From: an uncultured Oscillospiraceae bacterium
GTDB lineage: Bacteria > Bacillota > Clostridia > Oscillospirales > Oscillospiraceae
Length of the DNA stretch: 14,475 nucleotides
Reading direction: 5' to 3'
NCBI GenBank assembly: GCA_905236265.1
Contig: CAJOOV010000049.1
Span: 1 to 14,475 of the forward strand
Below are positions 6,901-12,631 of the stretch, piece by piece; the first letter of the stretch is position 1; the number at the start of each line of letters is the position of its first letter. The notes under the pieces were generated by a model. That model was not told where the DNA came from, made no database searches, and saw only the letters and a program-made list of their open reading frames with translations. The translations under genes and the position numbers were made by a program.

Positions 6901-7486
6901 CCGGGGGGCGGGGAACCTGCTGGGAGCGGAGCAGTCCGGGTTTATGATGAGCGTGGGCTATGATATGTATTTGAAGCTGCTGGAGGAGGCGGTGCTGGAG
7001 CAGCGGGGAGAGAGCGCCGTGCGCACGGAGGAGGTCACCGCCGACCTCAGTGTTTCCGCCAACATACCGGAATACTATATCGCCTCCTCAGAGCAGCGGA
7101 TGGATCTCTACCGGAGAATCGCCCGCATCCGCACGGAGGAGGACGCCGACGACATGCTGGACGAGATGATCGACCGCTACGGCGACCCGCCCAGAGCGGT
7201 GAACAACCTGATCGCCATTGCCCTGCTGCGCTCCAACGCCTCCCAAAACGGCTTCACGGACGTGAGCCAGAAGGGGAACGTGGTCAGCTTCACCATGCGG
7301 GAGGCCGACCTGCCCGGCGTGGCACGGCTGTGCGCTCTGGGGGTGTTCAAGTCCCGGCTGCTGTTCTCACCGGGGGAGAAGATCGTGCTCTCCCTGCGCC
7401 TTCGCACCGGGGAGAACCCCTTACTGTGGTCAGAGCGGCTGGTGAAGGAATACGGGAAGATACGGGAAAAGGCCAAAGAGGCGTAG
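3959..7486 (+). CDS. mfd: Transcription-repair coupling factor (Mfd)
   Basis: Mfd is an ATP-driven DNA translocase that pushes RNA polymerase off lesions and recruits UvrA for nucleotide excision repair. The product has 1175 residues, close to Bacillus Mfd. The N-terminal third is the UvrB-like region, with the RGGILDVFPPN segment. The CarD-like RNA-polymerase interaction domain starts near 501 (LSVGDLVVHETHGIGRF). The RecG-like motor shows Walker A GDVGYGKTE (656-664), Walker B DEEQRFG (757-763), motif III SATPIPRTMNMA, and motif VI QIRGRVGRS (927-935), with IETGIDIPNVN before it. The C-terminal autoinhibitory domain is intact to the end (about 1040-1175). The ATG follows GAGG at 5-6 bases. 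No frameshift or missing motif was seen. Confidence 0.98.
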   Translation: MKKLTEIFSHIPEAEELRANLDAGRSPIALSGLSDVHRAHLAAALGEQMGLAVVMIVPDESEGSRIAADLAAFTGEMPPLLAGREFTFHDASVSRQWEHRRLRVFSMLQNRRCPFLIATVEGLMQRTIPPAALKKTALTLEVGEQTDLQALPRRLTQAGYVRCEQVEGQGQFALRGGILDVFPPNLEAPVRAEFWGDEVDTMGAFDPSTQRRTENLRRVELLPAAEVLPGLAPGGAAGLVEALEGEARALQKTASRSQKAKNLLSTLGQDSEKLAQLQSFAAADRYLDLIYPEFACGADYLPEAALVLWAESGKCRSAGEHYLWRLTEDMDALTAAGTLRGEGLRLAADWKGFARRLTREYPAAYLDAFLVTDFPVDPVAKLSLRCKQLPSFGASLETALGDLQHYQRDGVATVVLCATQGRLKALMTLLQEHQVTAALDLNLERLPRPGQTVLTIGGLSAGMEYPGFAILTEGAAQVRRQRRQSKSDKATNRQKLESFTDLSVGDLVVHETHGIGRFVELVQMRVDGVDKDYIKLAYSGSDTLYVPATQLDMVSKYIGGGEEANQHTKLSKLGGTEWAKAKRRAKKATEELAKQLIQLYAQRQRRPGYAFHPDDPWQQEFEDKFEYEETEDQLRCVREIKEDMEKAVPMDRLLCGDVGYGKTEVALRAVMKCVLEGKQAAILAPTTVLANQHYQTAVQRFQGFPVKIAVVSRFQTANQMKLILKDLEKGLVDVLIGTHRLFSKDIQFRDLGLLVVDEEQRFGVGQKEKLKERFRQVDVLTLSATPIPRTMNMALSGLRDMSTLEEPPMDRQPVQTYVMEHNWGMLADAMSREIGRGGQVYYLHNRVESIERTALQLRDLLGEDVTIDIAHGKMTEEQLNAVMSGVISGETQVLVCTTIIETGIDIPNVNTLIIEDADKMGLAQLHQIRGRVGRSSRRAYAYLTYRRGKELSDIASRRLSAVREFAEFGAGFKIAMRDLEIRGAGNLLGAEQSGFMMSVGYDMYLKLLEEAVLEQRGESAVRTEEVTADLSVSANIPEYYIASSEQRMDLYRRIARIRTEEDADDMLDEMIDRYGDPPRAVNNLIAIALLRSNASQNGFTDVSQKGNVVSFTMREADLPGVARLCALGVFKSRLLFSPGEKIVLSLRLRTGENPLLWSERLVKEYGKIREKAKEA

Positions 7487-7497
7487 AGCTCTTTTTT
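7475..7497 (+). terminator. Weak candidate terminator at the end of mfd
   Basis: AAAGAG (7475-7480) pairs with CTCTTT (7489-7494) around a loop that contains the mfd stop codon, and the T-run reaches 7497. The stem is only 6 pairs, so strength is doubtful; I list it because a new promoter begins 14 bases later. Confidence 0.35.
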
Positions 7498-7510
7498 AAC
7501 ACATTCTTCA

Positions 7511-7539
7511 TTGTAATTTCTCCCCGCCTCTGATAGAAT
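7511..7539 (+). promoter_or_regulatory. Sigma-A promoter of the parvulin-like lipoprotein gene
   Basis: TTGTAA (7511-7516) and TAGAAT (7534-7539) are separated by 17 bases, and the start codon lies 36 bases beyond the -10. The spacer is C/T-rich. Confidence 0.75.
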
Positions 7540-7575
7540 AGTCCCAGCTTTTGCAGAAAGGAAGTCATCACTTCA

Positions 7576-8970
7576 ATGAACAGAAGAGTATTGGCGCTGC
7601 TGCTGGCGCTGGTCATGGCACTGAGCCTTCTGACCGGCTGCGGGGCAGGCAGCACGGAAAACGCAGATACCGCCGGCGAGACGGGGGAAACCGCCGAAAC
7701 CGCCGACACCCAGCAGGCGCAGGACGCCGCCGATGAGCAGGCGGGGGAGGACGCAGCGGAGACGGAGGTTCCCGCTATTGAGCTTACCGACGAGATTCGC
7801 AGCGACCCCGTGGCCTATGTCACAAACGGCGCAATCCACACCGCAGACACGGTTATGACGGTGGACGGGGTGGATGTCAGCGCCGGAACCTTCTTCTATA
7901 TGCTGGCCTATCAGTATTATCAGGCCAGCAGCATGTACGCAAACTACGGCATGTCGCTGGATCTGACCCAGACCACCGATGACGAGGGCACCACCATCGC
8001 CCAGTATATGGTGAATCTGGCAAAGGAGGATGCCCAGCGGCATATCATCCTGCTGAACAAGGCCCAGGAGCTGCAGCTGGAGCTGGACGAAGACCAGCAG
8101 GCGCAGCTCAAGGAGCTGATGGACTACATGGACGAGCGGATCGCCCTGTTCTATATCAGCACCATGACGGACATGGAATATGCCAACCGTGCCTCCCTGA
8201 TGGGCAGCAGGATCAATGACTACTACTACGGGGAAAACGGCATTGACGCCCCCACGGACGAGACCCTTGCCGACTATGCCGACCAGCACGGGTGCTATAC
8301 CTGCCGGTATATCCTCCTGCGCACGGACGATCTGGAGGAGGACGACAGCGAGGGCAAGGCCGCTCAGCAGGCCAAGGCACAGGAGCTGTATGACCAGATG
8401 AAGGATCTCAGCGGCGAGGCGCTGCTGGAAAAGTTTGCCGAGCTGCAGGCGGAGTTCAACGCCGACGGCAATACCGAGCCCTTCTCCTTTGATGAGAACT
8501 CCTCTCTGGTTCCCGGCTTCCGGGAGAAGATTGCCGAGCTTGCCCCCGGCGAGCTGGGCATGACGGAGGAGACGGACTACGGCTTCTTCGTGGTGCTCCG
8601 CCTTGCCCCCGATCTGGAGGAGGTGCGCAGCACCTACGTTACCGAGCGGTATGACGCCATGATGGATCAGTGGGTCAGCGAGAGCAAGGCGGAGGCAACG
8701 CCTGCGCTGGATGAGCTGGAGCTGATGGACTGCTTCCAGCGGATGCAGGCGGTGCAGAATGCCGTGATGAGCGAGATGTCCGCCGAGGAGGAGGACGCAG
8801 CAGACGCTGAGGAGGCCGCCATTGAGGAAGAGGCGGAAATCGAAGGAGCCGCCGGAGAAGAGAGCATCGTTGAGGGTGCCGCCGAGGGCGCTGACGCCGC
8901 CGGAGGGGAGAGCATCGTTGAGGGTGCCGCCGAGGAAGGCGCTGAGGCAGAGGCCGCTCAAGGCAACTGA
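7576..8970 (+). CDS. Lipoprotein with SurA/PrsA-like and parvulin-type PPIase fold
   Basis: The 464-residue product is probably an extracytoplasmic folding factor. A basic N-terminus and hydrophobic stretch end in the lipobox LTGC (Cys22), so it should be lipid-anchored on the outer face of the membrane. An acidic linker (about 25-68) precedes a helical chaperone-like region (about 90-235). A parvulin-like domain follows (about 243-353): it opens CRYILLRTDD where active parvulins usually have an SHIL motif with a His, and it ends YGFFVVLRLAPD. The His and the GGDLG block are not evident, so isomerase activity is doubtful. A Glu/Ala-rich tail (about 401-464) contains a repeated ESIVEGAAE segment. 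The ATG is preceded by GAAAGGAAG ending 11 bases upstream, a little far. The domain call rests on pattern recognition; a non-enzymatic chaperone is the likeliest role. Confidence 0.82.
   Translation: MNRRVLALLLALVMALSLLTGCGAGSTENADTAGETGETAETADTQQAQDAADEQAGEDAAETEVPAIELTDEIRSDPVAYVTNGAIHTADTVMTVDGVDVSAGTFFYMLAYQYYQASSMYANYGMSLDLTQTTDDEGTTIAQYMVNLAKEDAQRHIILLNKAQELQLELDEDQQAQLKELMDYMDERIALFYISTMTDMEYANRASLMGSRINDYYYGENGIDAPTDETLADYADQHGCYTCRYILLRTDDLEEDDSEGKAAQQAKAQELYDQMKDLSGEALLEKFAELQAEFNADGNTEPFSFDENSSLVPGFREKIAELAPGELGMTEETDYGFFVVLRLAPDLEEVRSTYVTERYDAMMDQWVSESKAEATPALDELELMDCFQRMQAVQNAVMSEMSAEEEDAADAEEAAIEEEAEIEGAAGEESIVEGAAEGADAAGGESIVEGAAEEGAEAEAAQGN
8861..8935 (+). repeat. Partial tandem duplication inside the lipoprotein tail
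   Basis: A 27-base block at 8861-8887 recurs exactly at 8909-8935, offset by 48 bases (16 codons), so the reading frame is kept. It encodes ESIVEGAAE twice. The DNA-level identity, rather than protein-level similarity only, suggests a recent slippage or unequal-exchange event. Confidence 0.85.
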
Positions 8971-8992
8971 GAGACAACCGGAAACACCAGTA

Positions 8993-9029
8993 CCGCCTGC
9001 GGCGTCCCTTGGATGCTGCAGGCGGTTTC
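8993..9029 (+). terminator. Terminator-like hairpin, copy 1 of a 39-base direct repeat
   Basis: CCGCCTGC (8993-9000) pairs with GCAGGCGG (9018-9025), extendable by three more pairs, and is followed by TTTCT. It lies 22 bases after the lipoprotein stop codon and is probably its terminator. The 39 bases from 8993 recur at 9215 with one difference. Confidence 0.65.
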
Positions 9030-9054
9030 TGGCTGCAAACAAAGCCTCGCAGAG

Positions 9055-9073
9055 TTCCGCCCGAAGGGCGGAA
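9055..9073. repeat. Compact palindrome (hairpin 2 of the spacer array)
   Basis: TTCCGCCC (9055-9062) pairs perfectly with GGGCGGAA (9066-9073) around a GAA triloop. No T-run follows. It is part of the hairpin-dense spacer at 8971-9279, in which I see no gene. Confidence 0.55.
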
Positions 9074-9086
9074 TAGAGTCGAATCA

Positions 9087-9117
9087 TTTTTGTGCCGAAT
9101 TCAGTTCGGTGCAAAAA
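9087..9117. terminator. Bidirectional terminator-like hairpin
   Basis: Bases 9087-9099 pair with 9105-9117 (13 pairs including two G-T) around a 5-base loop, with five T on one side and five A on the other. The symmetry gives a U-tract in either transcription direction, though the U-tract forms part of the stem. No minus-strand gene needs it nearby, which fits a mobile or inherited palindrome rather than a dedicated terminator. Confidence 0.5.
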
Positions 9118-9124
9118 TACCGCT

Positions 9125-9168
9125 ATCCATGCAAGTGTGCGACCGAAGGGAGTGCGCGCAGCATGGAT
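9125..9168. repeat. Palindrome (hairpin 4 of the spacer array)
   Basis: ATCCATGC (9125-9132) pairs with GCATGGAT (9161-9168). An inner TGTGCG/CGCGCA stem (one G-T pair) and a 13-base loop extend the fold. Confidence 0.5.
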
Positions 9169-9175
9169 GCAAAGC

Positions 9176-9208
9176 TCGCAGACAAAGTCCATGGGACATT
9201 GTCTGCGA
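9176..9208. repeat. Long palindrome (hairpin 5 of the spacer array)
   Basis: TCGCAGACAA (9176-9185) pairs perfectly with TTGTCTGCGA (9199-9208). After one A-A mismatch the stem continues with GTCC/GGAC around an ATG loop, giving 14 pairs in total. A short TTT follows. Confidence 0.55.
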
Positions 9209-9214
9209 TTTCCC

Positions 9215-9250
9215 CCGCCTGCGGCATCCCTTGGATGCTGCAGGCGGTTT
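9215..9250 (+). terminator. Terminator-like hairpin, copy 2 of the 39-base direct repeat
   Basis: It has the same stem as copy 1 (9215-9222 with 9240-9247) followed by TTT, and is identical to copy 1 over 39 bases except for one base in the loop-proximal part. It sits 30 bases upstream of the next promoter's -35 and would insulate it from read-through. Confidence 0.6.
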
Positions 9251-9279
9251 CTGCTTTTCCCGGCGCAGGGCATTTGCCC

Positions 9280-9309
9280 TTGACGGGGCAGCACTGTATT
9301 CTTTATAAT
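9280..9309 (+). promoter_or_regulatory. Sigma-A promoter of the AAA+ ATPase gene
   Basis: TTGACG (9280-9285) and a perfect TATAAT (9304-9309) are separated by 18 bases. The start codon is 49 bases downstream of the -10. Confidence 0.82.
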
Positions 9310-9358
9310 GTGGGCAGTGTGTTCCGGGCGTTTCCCGGAGAAGAAGGAGGAATCTGCC

Positions 9359-10795
9359 ATGCCTACCCTCAGCGGGTCTGTCATTGGTCAAAAATACCGC
9401 TCCGCAATCTCCACCTACCGCAAGCTGCTGGACGGCAGCCTGCGCCTTGCCTTTGAGCAGGAGGCGGACAGCTATTTTCGCCGCTGTGCGCTGGGCATCT
9501 GGGCGGCAGGCAGCGGACTGCAGGAAAACCACGTCAGCGCCTATAACGCCATCTGCTCCGGGGCGAACCGCCCGGCGCAGGTGCTGTATCTGGAGCTGTG
9601 CGCCGCCGTGGAGGATCCTCCCGCCTTTGCCCCTCCCGGCTTTTATCCCCAGCTCCTCTCCGCCGACAGGGGCACGGCACGAAACCGGGCGGGGAAGTTC
9701 TGCGATTTGTGTAAGCTGATCTTCCTCCTCTTTGCCGCCGCAGACGACCCCACCAGCCAGAGGGCGGTGGACTATGCCACGGACTGCGTGAACTATCTCC
9801 GCTCCGGCGGCGGTGTGCCCGCCCTGCCAAAGGAGCCTGCCCCCGCAGCGCAGGGCGGCGAACAGCCCCAGACGCAGACGCAGGAACAGGAGCAGCCCAA
9901 GGAGCCGGAAAAGTCTCTGGAAGAGCTGATGGAGGAGCTGAACAGCCTTTGCGGGCTGGAAAAGGTGAAAAAGGACGTGCAGTCTCTGGTGAATCTGGTG
10001 AAGATTCGCCGCCTGCGGGAGGAGCAGGGTCTGCCTGTGGCCGCCATGAGCCTGCATCTGGTGTTCATGGGCAACCCCGGCACAGGAAAGACCACGGTGG
10101 CCCGGCTGCTGGCAGGCATCTACAAGGCCATCGGCGTGCTGCCCAAGGGGCAGCTTGTGGAGGTAGACCGCTCCGGGCTGGTGGCGGGCTATGTGGGACA
10201 GACTGCCATCCAGACCCAGAAGGTGATCCAGTCCGCACTGGGGGGCATCCTGTTCATTGACGAGGCATACACCCTTGCCAGCCAGAGCGGCAGCAATGAT
10301 TTCGGTCAGGAGGCCATTGACACCATCCTCAAGGCCATGGAGGATCACCGCCGGGAGCTGGTGGTGATCGTGGCGGGGTATAACGAGCTGATGAACCGGT
10401 TCATCCACTCCAACCCCGGTCTGGAATCCCGGTTTAACAAATACATTTACTTCGACGACTACCGGGGGGAGGAGCTGTTTGCCATCTTCCGCTCCATGTG
10501 CAAGAAGAACGGCTATACCATGGACAGCGAGCTGGAGGCCCACCTGCCCGGCTACTTTGAGGAGCTGTATGAGAACCGGGACGAGAACTTCGGCAACGCC
10601 AGAGATGTGAGAAACCTCTTCGAGGTGCTGATTGCCGTACAGTCCAACCGGGTGGCACAGATGGAGGAGCCCACCAGAGAGGATCTCATGGCACTCACCC
10701 TTGCCGACTTCCGGCAGGCGGAGCGGGAGGAGAACGGCGAGGAAGCCGGAGAGGAAACCTGCGAGGAAACCGCCGGGGAGAGCGGGAAGGACTGA
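9359..10795 (+). CDS. AAA+ ATPase of the CbbX/SpoVK family
   Basis: The 478-residue product is a hexameric-type AAA+ ATPase. The ATG at 9359 follows AAGGAGG at 8 bases; the frame opens at 9308 but lacks a site there. Residues 1-150 are mostly helical, with an acidic/aromatic pattern (LGIWAAGSGLQENHVSAYNAI) reminiscent of a TerB-like domain. A Gln/Pro/Glu linker (about 153-187) leads to the ATPase core: Walker A GNPGTGKTT (238-246), a pore-loop-like AGYVGQTA segment, Walker B LFIDEA (298-303), sensor 1 VIVAGYN (336-342), arginine-finger segment NPGLESRF (352-359), and sensor 2 GNARDVRN (412-419). These fit the CbxX/CfqX group, which includes the Rubisco activase CbbX and sporulation protein SpoVK. 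No Rubisco genes are in view, so the substrate is unknown. The tail (about 460-478) is Glu-rich. It is flanked by its own promoter and terminator. Confidence 0.9.
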   Translation: MPTLSGSVIGQKYRSAISTYRKLLDGSLRLAFEQEADSYFRRCALGIWAAGSGLQENHVSAYNAICSGANRPAQVLYLELCAAVEDPPAFAPPGFYPQLLSADRGTARNRAGKFCDLCKLIFLLFAAADDPTSQRAVDYATDCVNYLRSGGGVPALPKEPAPAAQGGEQPQTQTQEQEQPKEPEKSLEELMEELNSLCGLEKVKKDVQSLVNLVKIRRLREEQGLPVAAMSLHLVFMGNPGTGKTTVARLLAGIYKAIGVLPKGQLVEVDRSGLVAGYVGQTAIQTQKVIQSALGGILFIDEAYTLASQSGSNDFGQEAIDTILKAMEDHRRELVVIVAGYNELMNRFIHSNPGLESRFNKYIYFDDYRGEELFAIFRSMCKKNGYTMDSELEAHLPGYFEELYENRDENFGNARDVRNLFEVLIAVQSNRVAQMEEPTREDLMALTLADFRQAEREENGEEAGEETCEETAGESGKD

Positions 10796-10800
10796 TACAT

Positions 10801-10839
10801 TGCCCCGCTCAGGCGCAGCGCCTGAGTGGGGCAGGTTTT
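10801..10839 (+). terminator. Strong intrinsic terminator of the AAA+ gene
   Basis: Bases 10801-10815 pair with 10819-10833 in a 15-pair stem (one G-T) with a CAG loop, followed by GGTTTT. It begins 6 bases after the stop codon. Confidence 0.9.
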
Positions 10840-10873
10840 GAGAACGGTTTTTGAGAAATATTTTACCCCGCCC

Positions 10874-10902
10874 TTGACAACTGCCCGGCGGGTGCATATA
10901 AT
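10874..10902 (+). promoter_or_regulatory. Full-consensus sigma-A promoter of the trp operon
   Basis: TTGACA (10874-10879) and TATAAT (10897-10902) match the consensus at all twelve positions with a 17-base spacer. Such a strong promoter suits a gene set controlled downstream by transcript termination. Confidence 0.93.
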
Positions 10903-10908
10903 TACTTC

Positions 10909-11179
10909 AATCCATAAAACCGTTGAAGAAGAGGAGTACACCCCGGCATGAGGTCTCAAGCGAGCTGCGGACGGTGAGAGCGCAGCGGCGGAGGCGGGGC
11001 GGAATGGACTTCTGAGGGTGGTCTGAACGGCGCAAGCCCAGTAGGTGCCAACGGGGACCTGACCCGTTATCAGCAAGGAGCGCATGATGGTGCGTGCAAA
11101 GTGGATCGTCGTATCAATTTGGGTGGTACCGCAGGAGAGAACCTCTTGTCCCATAGCCGGGGCAGGGGTTTGTTTTTTT
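10909..11179 (+). promoter_or_regulatory. T-box riboswitch, tryptophan specifier (UGG)
   Basis: The leader has the standard T-box architecture. Stem I shows the left specifier-loop side GAGGAGTA (10931-10938), a distal GGTGAGAGC loop inside a CTGCG/CGCAG stem, and the right side GAATGGACTTC, in which CTTC pairs with the upstream GAAG. The codon in the specifier position is UGG (11005-11007), which reads tRNA-Trp, followed by the usual A. A stem IIA/B-like hairpin with AACGGG/CCCGTT and the conserved CCGTTATC (11064-11071) follows, then stem III, and the T-box sequence TTGGGTGGTACCGC (11119-11132), whose UGGU binds the free tRNA end. Uncharged tRNA-Trp should stabilise the antiterminator and let transcription reach trpB2 and the transporter genes. 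Confidence 0.95.
11140..11179 (+). terminator. Regulated terminator of the T-box leader
   Basis: AACCTCTTGTCCC (11140-11152) pairs with GGGGCAGGGGTT (11159-11170) with one bulge, followed by TTTG and a run of seven T to 11179. It competes with the antiterminator formed around the T-box sequence just upstream. The ribosome binding site and GTG start of trpB2 come 60 bases later. Confidence 0.9.
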
Positions 11180-11239
11180 GTGACCATCAGCACCCCCTTC
11201 CCGGAACCGCCGGACACACATCTGGAAGGAGCGATTTCC

Positions 11240-12610
11240 GTGACACAGCAAAGCATTCCCTATAAAATCTATCTCTCCGAGGACGAGCTGCCCAAGGCAT
11301 GGTACAATGTGCGTGCGGATATGAAGCAGAAGCCCGCCCCTCTGCTGAACCCGGCCACGGGAGCGCCTATGACGGCGGGAGAGCTGGAGCAGGTGTTCTG
11401 CTCTGAGCTGGTGGCGCAGGAGCTGGATAACGACACCCCCCTGATTCCCATTCCCACGGCCATCCGGGATTTCTATAAGATGTACCGCCCTTCCCCGCTG
11501 GTGCGGGCGTACTGTCTGGAAAAGGCGCTGGACACCCCGGCAAAGATTTATTATAAGTTTGAGGGCAACAACACCTCCGGCTCCCATAAGCTGAACTCCG
11601 CCGTGGCGCAGGCGTATTACGCCAAACAGCAGGGACTCACCGGCGTGACCACGGAGACCGGTGCGGGACAGTGGGGCACGGCGCTGTCCATGGCCTGCTC
11701 CTTCTTCGGTCTGGACTGCAAGGTCTATATGGTGAAGGTGTCCTATGAGCAAAAGCCCTTCCGCCGGGAGGTCATGCGCACCTACGGCGCCTCCGTCACC
11801 CCCTCCCCCTCCATGGAGACAAAGGTGGGACGGGAGATCAACGCCCGCTTCCCCGGCACCACCGGCTCTCTGGGCTGCGCCATCTCCGAGGCGGTGGAGG
11901 CGGCGGTGAGCCGTCCGGGCTACCGGTATGTGCTGGGCTCTGTGCTGAATCAGGTGCTGCTGCACCAGTCGGTGATCGGACTGGAGGCAAAGGCGGCGCT
12001 GGAGAAGTATGAGATTGTCCCGGATGTGGTCATCGGCTGCGCCGGGGGCGGCTCCAATCTGGGCGGGCTGATCGCCCCGTTTATGGGGGAGAAGCTGCGA
12101 GGGGAGCGGGACTACCGCATTATCGCCGTAGAGCCTGCCTCCTGCCCCAGCCTGACCAGAGGCGTGTTCGCCTATGACTTCTGCGACACCGGGAAGGTCT
12201 GCCCGCTGTCGAAGATGTACACCCTGGGCTCCGGGTTTATCCCCGCCCCCAACCACGCCGGCGGCCTGCGCTACCACGGCATGAGCTCCACCCTGTCCCA
12301 GCTCTATCACGACGGGTATATGGAGGCCATCTCTGTGCCCCAGACGGAGGTGTTTCAGGCGGCGGAGTTCTTTGCCCGGTGCGAGGGCACCCTTCCTGCC
12401 CCGGAGAGCGCCCACGCCATCCGTGCCGCCATGGATGAGGCGCTGCGCTGCAGGGAGACCGGCCGGGAGGAGACGATTCTCTTCGGGCTCACCGGTACAG
12501 GCTACTTTGACATGGTGGCGTACCAGCGCTTCCACGACGGAGAGATGACGGATTACGTTCCCACAGACGAGGAGCTGGCAAAGTCCTTTGCCAGCCTGCC
12601 CAAACTGTAA
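11240..12610 (+). CDS. trpB: TrpB2-type tryptophan synthase beta chain (PLP enzyme)
   Basis: The enzyme joins indole and L-serine to give tryptophan; TrpB2 forms often act without a TrpA partner. The 456-residue product is longer than ordinary TrpB (about 400). PLP should bind Lys117 in GSHKLNSA, and the phosphate loop is CAGGGSN (267-273). The ETGAGQWG motif (139-146) has Trp where TrpB1 enzymes have His, which is the recognised TrpB2 marker, and Glu139 is the catalytic acid position. The N-terminal YLSEDELPKAWYNVRADM segment is also typical of TrpB2. The GTG start at 11240 is preceded by AAGGAG at 8 bases; the frame is open further up, but that part is T-box leader. A solitary trpB2 under a Trp T-box, followed by a transporter, suggests indole salvage; some TrpB2 proteins may have other substrates. 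Confidence 0.94.
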   Translation: MTQQSIPYKIYLSEDELPKAWYNVRADMKQKPAPLLNPATGAPMTAGELEQVFCSELVAQELDNDTPLIPIPTAIRDFYKMYRPSPLVRAYCLEKALDTPAKIYYKFEGNNTSGSHKLNSAVAQAYYAKQQGLTGVTTETGAGQWGTALSMACSFFGLDCKVYMVKVSYEQKPFRREVMRTYGASVTPSPSMETKVGREINARFPGTTGSLGCAISEAVEAAVSRPGYRYVLGSVLNQVLLHQSVIGLEAKAALEKYEIVPDVVIGCAGGGSNLGGLIAPFMGEKLRGERDYRIIAVEPASCPSLTRGVFAYDFCDTGKVCPLSKMYTLGSGFIPAPNHAGGLRYHGMSSTLSQLYHDGYMEAISVPQTEVFQAAEFFARCEGTLPAPESAHAIRAAMDEALRCRETGREETILFGLTGTGYFDMVAYQRFHDGEMTDYVPTDEELAKSFASLPKL

Positions 12611-12631
12611 GGTTGATAGGAGGAAACCCAG

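Noticed and set aside
8971..9279. Possible CRISPR array
   Set aside because: Only two copies of a 39-base repeat occur, 222 bases apart, and each is a terminator-like palindrome. There are no regular spacers and no cas genes.
7573..9384. 603-codon open frame on the minus strand over the lipoprotein gene and its spacer
   Set aside because: It is antisense to a gene with a signal peptide and promoter, and it passes through the hairpin array, where the repeated RNRLQHPRDAAGG peptides only reflect the DNA repeats.
9101..10897. 598-codon open frame on the minus strand over the AAA+ gene
   Set aside because: It runs through a strong terminator and the AAA+ gene and has no conserved motif.
11084..11239. 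Upstream ATG that would lengthen trpB2 by 52 residues
   Set aside because: This stretch is the T-box antiterminator/terminator region. The GTG at 11240 has an AAGGAG site and begins the conserved protein.
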